NCBI GenBank assembly: GCA_017411585.1
Contig: JAFQPV010000106.1
Span: forward strand, 1-8,537
Source: Clostridia bacterium
GTDB taxonomy: Bacteria; Bacillota; Clostridia; UBA1381; UMGS1253
Direction of reading: 5' to 3'
Length of the DNA stretch: 8,537 nt
Shown here: positions 1 to 6,254 of the stretch, in pieces
Numbering within the stretch: the stretch's first letter is position 1
How the letters are laid out: each line of letters begins with the position of its first letter
Notes under the pieces: generated by a model
What the model was told of the DNA's origin: nothing
Database searches by the model: none
The model's input: the letters and a program-made list of their open reading frames with translations, nothing else
Translations under genes and position numbers: made by a program

Positions 1-87
1 CAACGCCGCAGCTCAGACATGGCCTATGCTCGCCAAGCTCAAGCAGAAGACTATGCTACTCGTAAAAGCAGTCAAGCTGTAAGCTGA
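1..87 (+). CDS. Possible 3' end of an upstream gene (frame uncertain)
   Basis: Two plus-strand frames are open from the window edge: frame 1 to TGA at 85-87, and frame 2 to TAA at 80-82. Frame 1 gives a hydrophilic tail rich in Gln, Ala and Ser that ends in SSQAVS. Frame 2 gives a Lys/Leu-rich tail ending in KAVKL. A hairpin terminator starts about 32 bases downstream, which fits the end of a plus-strand gene. All five Gln codons in frame 1 are CAA, while the genes in this window mostly use CAG, so neither frame is convincing. I do not recognise either peptide, and the stretch may be non-coding. Confidence 0.2.
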   Translation, partial: QRRSSDMAYARQAQAEDYATRKSSQAVS

Positions 88-118
88 GAATAAGAAAAGC
101 TTCCGCGCAAAATACGCT

Positions 119-140
119 GGGGCAGCTAAAAAGCTGCCCC
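119..140 (+). terminator. Hairpin terminator of the gene upstream of the window
   Basis: A perfect 9-bp stem, GGGGCAGCT (119-127) with AGCTGCCCC (132-140), closes a 4-base A loop and is followed by TTCT. The T tail is short, so termination may be weak. There is no T tract on the minus side, which favours the plus strand. Between this and the next hairpin (about 145-250) the DNA is AT-rich, and I see no gene, repeat or RNA in it. Confidence 0.6.
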
Positions 141-253
141 TTCTCCGATATTCCTTATCTATTTATCCATTCTTCTATAATATAATCAATCAAATACTTT
201 AATTTACTTAAGCGTTGCTGTCTAGGTGGTACACAATCTCTACTTTTTCAGTG

Positions 254-295
254 AAAAAAAGCCCCCTCCCCATCTTTTCAAAAATGGAGAGGGAG
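254..295 (-). terminator. Rho-independent terminator of the M14 peptidase gene
   Basis: On the minus strand the arms 295-284 and 273-262 form a stem of about 12 bp (CCCTCTCCAT with ATGGGGAGGG, using G-U wobbles). The loop is about 10 bases. The stem is followed by C and then seven T (plus-strand A run 254-260). It lies 26 bases beyond the stop codon of the peptidase, so that gene ends in a normal way. Confidence 0.8.
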
Positions 296-320
296 TTTTA
301 ATATTTTGCTCAAAAAACAC

Positions 321-1127
321 TTAACTTAATGACATTGGGGTACACTCTGCTTCAAAACGCTCCTCAAACTCCATAATCGTCTTTTTCACACACAGCGGTG
401 CATACGCAGGCTTTAAAAAATAATTTGCTTCACAATTATCTCCGCCGTGTAACAGCACGGTAAAATCAGGCGCGTATTCTTCCGTTAATCGGTAGAGGAT
501 TTTCGTTTCCTCCGCCATCGGCAAAAAGGAATTATCGTGCATTAAGTTGATACCGTCATCGTTGAAATAACCGCCCAGGAAATCTGCCGCACCTTTAATC
601 GGATGCGCTGCCTTACAGTCCGGCCAGCCGCAAAGCGCACCGTTTTCCTTCCATGTCCCCTGATCGTAGTAGCGCAAATCCTTTAAGCTTTTTCCGGCCA
701 TACTTTCAAACGGCACACGCGCGCGTCCGTCCGGATTGCAAAACGGCACAAGCATGAGATTCACTTGCGCTGCCGCTGCCTGCAAATCTGTATGCGGCAT
801 GCCTGCAAAATCCGTTCCCGTCTCCATAATTTTAATGAAATTAAGCACTGCCATACTACCTTCAAACTCAGCCCCGTGTATCCCGCCCGCCAAAAAGACG
901 GTCGGTCTGTAGTCTTCTGCATCTTTATCTGCATAAAAAGCAGGATTTCGTGCCCCGAGTGCGCTGGAAAGATTCGCCGTTCTGCCGAGCTCGTTTTTTT
1001 TGCCGTAGAAAAACATATAGATATTTCTGCCGCCCGCCGACTGTCCGAGCATAAATACCTCTGCTTTCGTCGCCGTCTTGGCAAGCGCCTCTGCATCTGC
1101 AAGGCTTGATTTCCAATATGGTTGCAT
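321..1127 (-). CDS. M14-like zinc carboxypeptidase, C-terminally short
   Basis: A 268-residue protein of the zinc carboxypeptidase (M14) type. What is visible: an N-terminal GRNIYMFFYG strand (33-42); the zinc motif HxxE in GGIHGAEFEG (His84, Glu87); the NPDGR segment (131-135) typical of M14 substrate pockets; and a candidate third zinc ligand, His227, in LLHGGDN. In M14 enzymes the general-base Glu lies about 70 residues after the third ligand. This protein stops 41 residues after His227, so that segment appears to be missing. There is no signal peptide, so it should act in the cytoplasm, probably on a peptide or amino-acid conjugate. The start is supported by GGGTGA five bases before ATG and a TATAAT box upstream. 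It is monocistronic with its own terminator. It could be a pseudo-enzyme, a decayed gene or a divergent subfamily. Confidence 0.75.
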   Translation of the reverse strand: MQPYWKSSLADAEALAKTATKAEVFMLGQSAGGRNIYMFFYGKKNELGRTANLSSALGARNPAFYADKDAEDYRPTVFLAGGIHGAEFEGSMAVLNFIKIMETGTDFAGMPHTDLQAAAAQVNLMLVPFCNPDGRARVPFESMAGKSLKDLRYYDQGTWKENGALCGWPDCKAAHPIKGAADFLGGYFNDDGINLMHDNSFLPMAEETKILYRLTEEYAPDFTVLLHGGDNCEANYFLKPAYAPLCVKKTIMEFEERFEAECTPMSLS

Positions 1128-1161
1128 AGCTTCACCCGATTCTGAACATATCTTTATTTAA

Positions 1162-1189
1162 ATTATACCACGCTTTTACACAAAATCCA
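1162..1189 (-). promoter_or_regulatory. Promoter of the M14 peptidase gene
   Basis: A perfect minus-strand TATAAT (plus 1162-1167) lies 34 bases upstream of the ATG at 1127. A weak -35, TGGATT (1184-1189, three of six consensus bases), sits 16 bp away. The -10 is strong and the -35 poor, so either an activator or a lenient promoter is possible. Confidence 0.55.
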
Positions 1190-1268
1190 TGTATGGAAGG
1201 TACAACTTTTTTCCTTAAAATATACCATTATAACAAAAAAGCTTTAGTACATATAACGCGTTAAATTC

Positions 1269-1297
1269 TTGACAAAACTGCTTTTTTTTAGTACTAT
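1269..1297 (+). promoter_or_regulatory. Promoter of the galKT operon
   Basis: A consensus -35 TTGACA (1269-1274) is followed by a 17-bp spacer and TACTAT (1292-1297, four of six). The spacer contains an eight-T run. Transcription would start near 1304, giving a leader of about 28 bases. The ribosome binding site AAAGGA (1317-1322) lies nine bases before the galK ATG. Confidence 0.75.
1289..1296. promoter_or_regulatory. Possible operator, TAGTACTA palindrome over the -10
   Basis: TAGTACTA is a perfect 8-bp palindrome covering most of the galK -10 box. Its left part belongs to TTTAGTAC (1287-1294), which occurs again as a direct copy at 1243-1250, 44 bp upstream and about four helical turns away. 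Such an arrangement could bind a repressor at the -10 and at an upstream site. No regulator gene is in the window, and short AT-rich repeats arise by chance. Confidence 0.25.
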
Positions 1298-1331
1298 AAA
1301 ATCAGTATGAGCAAAGAAAGGAAGACGAACT

Positions 1332-2606
1332 ATGTACAATGCAGAAACGCTAAAAAAAGCAGTACTTGAAAATGAAGCGATTTTTGCTGAGCTTTACGGC
1401 AAGGACAACGTAAAGGCACAGCAGGAGCGTTATATAAAGGCAATCGACCGTTTTGTTGAAATCTACGGTGAAAAGGACGAGATGTATATCTTCTCTGCCC
1501 CGGGCAGAACGGAAATCTCCGGCAACCACACCGACCACAACCACGGCTGCGTTATGGCAGGCAGCGTCAACTTAGATGTCATTGCCATTGCTGCACCGAC
1601 TAAGGACGGCATCATCCGCGTGCAGTCAGAAGGCTATCGCATGGATTTAGTGGACACGCGCGAGCTTGCGCCGAAGGACAAGGAAATCAATAAATCCATT
1701 TCCCTCATCCGCGGTACGGCAAACCGTTTTAAAGAGCTCGGCTTAAATATCGGCGGTTTTGATGCCTACACCATCACAAACGTGTTAAAAGGCTCCGGTC
1801 TTTCTTCGTCAGCGGCGTTCGAGGTGCTCATCGGCACAATTTTAAACGGCATCTACAACGAAGGTAGCATCTCCCCTGTTTTAATTGCGCAGATTGCGCA
1901 GTACGCAGAAAATGCATACTTCGGCAAGCCGTGCGGCTTGATGGATCAGATGGCATCGTCGGTCGGCGGTATCATCTCCATCGACTTTAAAGACAACGAC
2001 AACCCGATTATCACAAAAGTAGATTTTGATTTCACAAGTGCAGGACATGCACTCTGTATTCTGGACACCGGCGGCAACCACGCGGATTTAACAAGCGAGT
2101 ATGCATCTATTCCGGCAGAAATGAAAGCAATTGCGGCGCATTTCGGCAAAAAGGTACTGCGTGAGGTTTCGCTTGAAGAAATTATTGCAGCTCTGCCGGA
2201 GCTGCGCGATGCCTTTGGTGACCGCGCGGTACTTCGTGCACTCCACTTCCAGAATGAAAACATCCGCGTAGGACAGCAGGTCAAGGCGCTGACGGAAGGT
2301 GATTTCGATGAATTCTTAAATCTTTCCGTTGAGTCCGGTCTTTCTTCCTACCGTTATTTGCAAAACGTATATGCAAACATTGCACCGAAGGAGCAGGGCA
2401 TCAGCCTCGCGCTGTTTATTGCAGAAAGCATTCTGCAGGGGCGCGGCGCACACCGCGTACATGGCGGCGGCTTTGGCGGTACAACGCAGAATTTCGTTCC
2501 GCTCGATATGGTGGATGAATTTAAACAGAAAACCGAAGCAGTATTTGGCGAAGGCAAGTGTCACATCTTGAATATTCGCCCGAAAGGCGGCATTCAGGTA
2601 TTCTAA
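1332..2606 (+). CDS. galK: Galactokinase, GHMP family, Clostridia-type variant
   Basis: Phosphorylates galactose to galactose-1-phosphate with ATP, the first step of the Leloir pathway, in the cytoplasm. All three GHMP-kinase motifs are present in 424 residues: the signature APGRTEISGNHTDHN (56-70), the phosphate-binding loop KGSGLSSSAA (153-162), and the C-terminal GGGFGGTTQNFVP (378-390). The catalytic Asp is Asp205 in GLMDQ. Arg59, His66 and Asp68 match conserved sugar-binding and active-site positions. The usual GEHTDYN is GNHTDHN here, so the Glu that contacts galactose in classical GalK is Asn65. This variant is typical of a divergent Firmicutes branch, and a related sugar may be accepted. 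It has a strong promoter and AAAGGA site and lies in an operon with galT. The only alternative is another GHMP sugar kinase, which the neighbouring galT makes unlikely. Confidence 0.9.
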   Translation: MYNAETLKKAVLENEAIFAELYGKDNVKAQQERYIKAIDRFVEIYGEKDEMYIFSAPGRTEISGNHTDHNHGCVMAGSVNLDVIAIAAPTKDGIIRVQSEGYRMDLVDTRELAPKDKEINKSISLIRGTANRFKELGLNIGGFDAYTITNVLKGSGLSSSAAFEVLIGTILNGIYNEGSISPVLIAQIAQYAENAYFGKPCGLMDQMASSVGGIISIDFKDNDNPIITKVDFDFTSAGHALCILDTGGNHADLTSEYASIPAEMKAIAAHFGKKVLREVSLEEIIAALPELRDAFGDRAVLRALHFQNENIRVGQQVKALTEGDFDEFLNLSVESGLSSYRYLQNVYANIAPKEQGISLALFIAESILQGRGAHRVHGGGFGGTTQNFVPLDMVDEFKQKTEAVFGEGKCHILNIRPKGGIQVF

Positions 2607-2621
2607 TGCCATAGAAAACCA

Positions 2622-2724
2622 AAGTGGTGGAAATTTGGATGCAGTACAAGGCACAGAGACGGACACAGTACTCTCCGTACGGGTCCGTCTCTGTAACACA
2701 GTAATGCGCCAAATTTACCCACTT
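2622..2724 (+). repeat. ERIC-like palindromic repeat, copy A (galK-galT intercistron)
   Basis: A 103-bp imperfect palindrome fills the space between the galK stop and the galT ribosome binding site. Stem parts from outside in: AAGTG (2622-2626) with CACTT (2720-2724); AAATTTGG (2631-2638) with CCAAATTT (2709-2716); 2641-2647 with 2701-2707 (one mismatch); a perfect 12-bp stem, 2653-2664 with 2683-2694; and an inner GTAC/GTAC stem (2668-2671, 2677-2680) with a five-base loop. A second copy in the same written orientation lies at 6255-6359. There is no T tract after it, so it is unlikely to be a plain terminator. In galKT mRNA it would form a long hairpin that could stabilise or process the transcript. 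It has no obvious coding content. Confidence 0.85.
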
Positions 2725-2741
2725 CAGAAAGGATAACTGTT

Positions 2742-4130
2742 ATGAATCAATTACTTACCGCTTTAATCCATTATGGTTTAAAAAATAACCTCATCACAAA
2801 GAATGATGTACACTATGCCGCAAACCGTGTGCTGGCTCTCATCGGCGAAACCGCCTATACACCGGAAGCGCCGACCGGCGAGGTTGCAAACTATAACATT
2901 GAGCAGATTTTAAAAGGACTTACGGACATCGCCTACAAAAACGGCAAGCTCGAAGACGATTTGCTCGTGTATCACGATTTGATGAGCGCGCGCATTATGG
3001 ACAATTTCACACCGCGCCCAAGCGAGCTGATTGAAAAGTTTTATCAAAAGCACGCAAAAGACCCGGAGGAAGCAACAGCATATTTTTATCATATTTCGCG
3101 CAAGAACAACTATATTATGACCGAGCGCGTGAAAAAGGACTTGCGTTGGAAAACGCAGTCTATCATTGGCGAGATTGACCTTTCCATCAACCTTTCCAAG
3201 CCGGAAAAAACACCGGAGGAGATTGCGGCTGCAAAGCTTGCACCGCCGAAGGAGACCTCGTATCCGAAGTGTCTTTTGTGCGTTGAAAATGTCGGCTACG
3301 ACGGGCATATCACCCACCCGCCGCGCGCAAATCACCGTATTATTCCGGTGGAGGTGGACGGACAGGCCTGGTGTATGCAGTATTCGCCGTATGTGTACTA
3401 TAACGAGCACTGCATCTTATTAAACAGCGAGCATGTACCGATGCGCATCACACAGCAGACCTTCAAGAATCTTCTGTGTTTTGTTGAAAAATTCCCGCAC
3501 TACTTTATCGGCTCCAATGCGGATTTGCCGATTGTGGGCGGCTCGATTTTAACGCACGACCACTATCAGGGCGGTAACTACGAATTCCCGATGGCAAAGC
3601 GCGGCTACCGCGATACCTTCACCTTTAAAGGTTATGAGGATATTGAGGCAGGCAGCGTAGATTGGGCGCTGTCCACCATCCGTCTAAAGGGCACAGACAT
3701 TGACCGCTTGGTTGAGCTCGGCGGCAAAATCTTAGATGCGTGGCGCGCATATTCGGACGAGGAAAACGACATTCTCGCCCACACCGATGCCCCGCACAAC
3801 ACCATCACCCCGATTGCAAGACATCGTGACGGCAAATATGAGCTCGATTTGATTTTAAGAAACAACCGCACAGACGAAGCACATCCGGACGGTATTTTCC
3901 ATCCGCATAAGCAGTATCATCATATTAAGCGCGAAAACATCGGGCTTATCGAAGCGATGGGGCTTGCAGTACTTCCGGCAAGACTTGTCAAGGAGCTTGC
4001 ACCGCTTGACGATGCAAAAAAGGAAGAAATTGGGCAGATTTTCGGTCACATTCTCGAAAACTGCGGCGTATTTAAGGACACCGACAAGGGCAGAGCCGGT
4101 ATGCTTAGGTTTATGGAAAGTGTGCAGTAA
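2742..4130 (+). CDS. galT: Galactose-1-phosphate uridylyltransferase, type 2
   Basis: Transfers UMP between UDP-glucose and galactose-1-phosphate, the second Leloir step, using the product of galK. At 462 residues it is longer than the E. coli type (about 350) and matches the Firmicutes type 2 class. The active-site HxHxQ is HDHYQ (272-276) in GGSILTHDHYQGG; by family analogy His274 carries the uridylyl group. CLLC (177-180) matches the Cys pair used for zinc in classical GalT. The helical N-terminal region (1 to about 110) is a type 2 addition. Its AAAGGA site (2728-2733) lies eight bases before ATG and begins three bases after palindromic repeat A, so the hairpin could affect ribosome access. 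No galE or mutarotase gene is in the window. Confidence 0.93.
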   Translation: MNQLLTALIHYGLKNNLITKNDVHYAANRVLALIGETAYTPEAPTGEVANYNIEQILKGLTDIAYKNGKLEDDLLVYHDLMSARIMDNFTPRPSELIEKFYQKHAKDPEEATAYFYHISRKNNYIMTERVKKDLRWKTQSIIGEIDLSINLSKPEKTPEEIAAAKLAPPKETSYPKCLLCVENVGYDGHITHPPRANHRIIPVEVDGQAWCMQYSPYVYYNEHCILLNSEHVPMRITQQTFKNLLCFVEKFPHYFIGSNADLPIVGGSILTHDHYQGGNYEFPMAKRGYRDTFTFKGYEDIEAGSVDWALSTIRLKGTDIDRLVELGGKILDAWRAYSDEENDILAHTDAPHNTITPIARHRDGKYELDLILRNNRTDEAHPDGIFHPHKQYHHIKRENIGLIEAMGLAVLPARLVKELAPLDDAKKEEIGQIFGHILENCGVFKDTDKGRAGMLRFMESVQ

Positions 4131-4151
4131 AGATAAAAGGGAGTATTTCAT

Positions 4152-4226
4152 ATGCACAATCGTTGTATTTTTCATAAAATAGCCAAAAAGGTCGCAGCAA
4201 TATGCTACGACCTTTTTGTTGTATAA
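4152..4226 (+). CDS. Short ORF (24 residues) after galT
   Basis: ATG at 4152 follows a strong ribosome binding site, AAAAGGGAG (4135-4143), with eight bases between. It lies 21 bases after the galT stop. The ORF encodes a basic then hydrophobic 24-residue peptide beginning MHNRCIFHK and ending YDLFVV. It runs completely through the terminator hairpin 4184-4218 and stops at 4226. It may be a true small protein, the remaining start of a lost third gene of the gal operon, or chance. If translated, ribosomes would cover the terminator stem and could reduce termination. I do not recognise the peptide. Confidence 0.3.
   Translation: MHNRCIFHKIAKKVAAICYDLFVV
4184..4218. terminator. Bidirectional terminator between galT and the RAYT gene
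   Basis: A 16-bp stem (4184-4199 with 4203-4218, one C/T difference that allows a wobble on one strand) with a three-base loop. Its outer part is a run of A on the left and a run of T on the right, so a T tract follows the GC-rich part on both strands. It separates convergent operons. The RAYT stop codon (4205-4207) lies within the stem, so the last codons of that gene also make up the hairpin. Confidence 0.8.
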
Positions 4227-4723
4227 AAACAATCCGCTTTCCAACGCTCAATATTTGTATCAATATATTCCCATATTTCACGATAATCCTTTTCCCCGCG
4301 AATAATATGGTCATACGAACGGCTTTGCCATATATTTTCACCATATTCCTTATTGCAAAATCGTTTAAAGGTGCCGACAAACTGAGCAATTAACGAATTC
4401 GTAGGGACCGGCGTCCCCGACGGTCCGTCACGAAATTGCCGCTCTCCGGTAATTTGAATTAACAAGTGAATATGATTCGGCATAATGACAAAATTATCAA
4501 TTCTAATATTATCATAAAAATCGCGCATCCGCATAAGCTGTCTTTCGGCAATTTCCCCGTAAACGGTTAATCTGTTTTGCGGACAGTCGAGGACGCCTGT
4601 CCCTACACAAATTTCTGACAATAGTTCCTTTCTATCCCGAACACATATTGTAATAAAATAGGCACCTGGCGTATTATAATCATATCCATGCAATCTTGTC
4701 GGCTTTCGTGTTGGTAAGTTCAT
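4205..4723 (-). CDS. REP-associated tyrosine transposase (RAYT, TnpA_REP-like, Y1 HUH)
   Basis: A 172-residue single-domain Y1 transposase of the IS200/IS605-related, REP-associated type. It is expected to nick single-stranded DNA at hairpins carrying GTAG. Visible features: GAYFITICVRDR (20-31), the first strand; the HUH metal motif in IMPNHIHLLI (His84, His86); the family segment IWQSRSYDHIIR (131-142); and KDYREIWEYIDTN (145-157), where Tyr153 best matches the nucleophile, Tyr147 being the alternative. Two loops are encoded by REP-like repeats: VGTGVLDCP (40-48) and DGPSGTPVPT (99-108). They lie between secondary-structure elements, so the frame and catalytic core are intact. The gene starts seven bases after the creatininase stop, with AAAAGG overlapping that stop, so it may be read from the luxS operon. 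There are no flanking IS ends, as expected of domesticated RAYTs. Confidence 0.88.
   Translation of the reverse strand: MNLPTRKPTRLHGYDYNTPGAYFITICVRDRKELLSEICVGTGVLDCPQNRLTVYGEIAERQLMRMRDFYDNIRIDNFVIMPNHIHLLIQITGERQFRDGPSGTPVPTNSLIAQFVGTFKRFCNKEYGENIWQSRSYDHIIRGEKDYREIWEYIDTNIERWKADCFYTTKRS
4401..4427 (+). repeat. REP-like unit R1 inside the RAYT gene
   Basis: A 27-base unit beginning with GTAG (4401-4404) directly followed by a palindrome: GGACCG (4405-4410) with CGGTCC (4421-4426). An inner option is CGTC-CCC-GACG (4412-4422). It matches unit R2 on the opposite strand at 24 of 27 positions. On the RAYT strand it is read in frame as DGPSGTPVPT. GTAG next to a hairpin foot is the known recognition mark of TnpA_REP in E. 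coli. Confidence 0.85.
4579..4606 (-). repeat. REP-like unit R2 inside the RAYT gene (inverted to R1)
   Basis: Read on the minus strand from 4606, the unit starts with GTAG followed by the palindrome GGACAG (4602-4597) with CTGTCC (4586-4581). It differs from R1 at three positions. Two of them, C to A in the left arm and G to T in the right arm, form one compensated base pair. The RAYT reads it in frame as VGTGVLDCP (residues 40-48). R1 and R2 face each other with 151 bp between them. Confidence 0.85.
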
Positions 4724-4730
4724 AATTATT

Positions 4731-5525
4731 TTACCTTTTCATGCCTTCATAAAATTCACTTTGCAGCTTTGCCGTTTCCGTATCCGCTTTAATCGCTTTC
4801 AAATCACGCACAAAGGCATCGATATAAATCTCAAGCATTGCCTCGCCCTGCGCCTGCGTCGCCTTAGAGGGGCACCCCGTTGTGTTGTACGGGTATTTTG
4901 CATTCCATTCGCGCAGCGTTCTTACGCGCCCGAGGTGATTGAGTCTGCCCTGCGGCTGAATCGGTTCAGCATAGGTATGCTGCTCCATTTTCACGCTCCC
5001 CGGTGCCGCCGCCATCACAAGGCTGCCTTCCCACTCGCCTGCATGGTCGCCATTTTTACCGCAAATTTCTTTGATTTTTTCTGTTTCCTCCTCCGAAAGA
5101 CCGCTTGAATACATCGGAATCAGATAGATTGTATAATCCACCTCACGCCCTAAATTGGACTTTAAGAAATAATCCAGGAAGCTACTGTTGCCGCCGTGCC
5201 CGTTGAAAAGCACAATCTTTTTAAAGCCGTTTCTCGCAATCTCATCGCAGATACATTCCAAAAGCTCGAGCGTCAAACGCTGCGGCAATGCAATCGCGCC
5301 GCTATAGCAACGCGCCTCGTGGATTTGCGCAAAATGATACGGCGGAAACACCACACACGGCTCTTTTTTTGCTGCTTCCACAGCAATTTTGTGTGCAATC
5401 AGACTGTCCGTACCAAACGGCATATGCTCGCCGTGGCGCTCTAAGCACCCAATCGGCACAACACAGATTTGCTCTTCCTTTGCAAGCCGGTCAAATTCCG
5501 GTGGCGTTAATAATTCCCACTGCAT
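4731..5525 (-). CDS. Creatininase-family metal-dependent amidohydrolase
   Basis: A 264-residue protein of the creatininase / FAPy-deformylase / MftE superfamily: cytoplasmic metallohydrolases that open cyclic or linear amides or act on short peptides. Family metal motifs are present: PIGCLERHGEHMPFGTD (24-40), giving Glu29, His31 and Asp40; FNGHGGN (107-113), giving His110; and DHAGEWE (160-166), giving Glu164. The GHGGN and HAGE forms differ from true creatininase (which has a Glu shortly after the His), so the substrate is probably not creatinine and cannot be named. The GAGGAGG ribosome site lies in the last codons of mtnN, and only two bases separate the mtnN stop from this ATG, so the two are translationally coupled. 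That suggests a role near adenine/S-adenosylhomocysteine salvage, but the link is inferred from position only. Confidence 0.85.
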   Translation of the reverse strand: MQWELLTPPEFDRLAKEEQICVVPIGCLERHGEHMPFGTDSLIAHKIAVEAAKKEPCVVFPPYHFAQIHEARCYSGAIALPQRLTLELLECICDEIARNGFKKIVLFNGHGGNSSFLDYFLKSNLGREVDYTIYLIPMYSSGLSEEETEKIKEICGKNGDHAGEWEGSLVMAAAPGSVKMEQHTYAEPIQPQGRLNHLGRVRTLREWNAKYPYNTTGCPSKATQAQGEAMLEIYIDAFVRDLKAIKADTETAKLQSEFYEGMKR

Positions 5526-5527
5526 AA

Positions 5528-6214
5528 TTATGCCTCCTCAACAAATGCCTTTACCATGCGAATAGAGTTATCCGCCGCAATTTTTACAAATTCGCCGTAA
5601 TCCATATGCGAGCTGTTGTCCGCTTTATCGGAAATCGAGCGAATAACCGCAAATTTTACACCATTCATCAGGCAAACGTGCGCAATACTGCCCGACTCCA
5701 TTTCGCAGGCGATGCAGCCAAAGTTGTCCTGAATAAACTTCTTTCTTTCATTGCTGTTGACAAACTGGTCGCCAGTAGAAATCTTGCCGATTTGATACTG
5801 AATGCCGAGCGTCTTTGCCGCCTTCTCCAGCTTTTCCACCGTTGCCGCATCGCACGGCAGCTCAATCAAATTCAGCCCCGAAATCAGTCCGAGCGGGTCG
5901 CCGACCGGCGAGGTGTCCATATCCGTTTGAATGCTGCAGCAGCCGAGTGCGATATCGCCGATGTTTAGCGCATTCGACAACGAGCCGGCAACGCCTGTGT
6001 TGATAATGACCTCCGGCTTATAGGCAAAAATCATACACTGCGCGCAAACGGCAGCATTGACCTTGCCCACACCGCAGGTTGCGACAACGATGTCCTTCCC
6101 CAAAAGCTTACCTGTTGTATATTCAATTCCTGCATAGGTTTCCGCCTTAGTGTCTGTCATCATTTTGATGATGCCCTCGGTTTCCACCTGCATAGCGCCA
6201 ATAAAACCAATCAT
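5528..6214 (-). CDS. mtnN: 5'-Methylthioadenosine/S-adenosylhomocysteine nucleosidase (MTAN)
   Basis: Removes adenine from S-adenosylhomocysteine, methylthioadenosine and 5'-deoxyadenosine. The S-ribosylhomocysteine formed is the substrate of LuxS, encoded just upstream. The 228 residues match the family length. Markers: IGAMQVE (5-11), with Glu11 matching catalytic Glu12 of E. coli; VAGSLSN near 75-81; CEMES (170-174), with Glu173 contacting ribose; and RSISDKAD (192-199), with Asp196 as the catalytic acid. I chose ATG at 6214 because GGGAG lies eight bases upstream and MIGFIGAMQ is the usual N-terminus. The frame stays open to 6346, but that extension is translated palindromic repeat B and should not be annotated. 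The pfs symbol is a synonym. Confidence 0.95.
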   Translation of the reverse strand: MIGFIGAMQVETEGIIKMMTDTKAETYAGIEYTTGKLLGKDIVVATCGVGKVNAAVCAQCMIFAYKPEVIINTGVAGSLSNALNIGDIALGCCSIQTDMDTSPVGDPLGLISGLNLIELPCDAATVEKLEKAAKTLGIQYQIGKISTGDQFVNSNERKKFIQDNFGCIACEMESGSIAHVCLMNGVKFAVIRSISDKADNSSHMDYGEFVKIAADNSIRMVKAFVEEA

Positions 6215-6254
6215 ATCTCTGTCTCCCATTATCAAAATTTTACTACAACCAACA

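Noticed and set aside
141..250. Possible small RNA or gene in the AT-rich stretch after the first terminator
   Set aside because: No promoter-hairpin combination, ORF with a ribosome site, or repeat was found there.
765..1109. Plus-strand 114-residue ORF within the M14 gene
   Set aside because: It is antisense to a gene with clear peptidase motifs; it has no ribosome site and no recognisable domain.
2521..2712. Minus-strand 63-residue ORF over repeat A that resembles the ORF over repeat B
   Set aside because: The similarity is explained by the palindromic DNA repeat, whose changes keep base pairing and not the reading frame; there is no ribosome site.
2622..2724. Repeat A as a simple rho-independent terminator of galK
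   Set aside because: No T tract follows the stem, and the copy elsewhere in the window shows it is a dispersed element.
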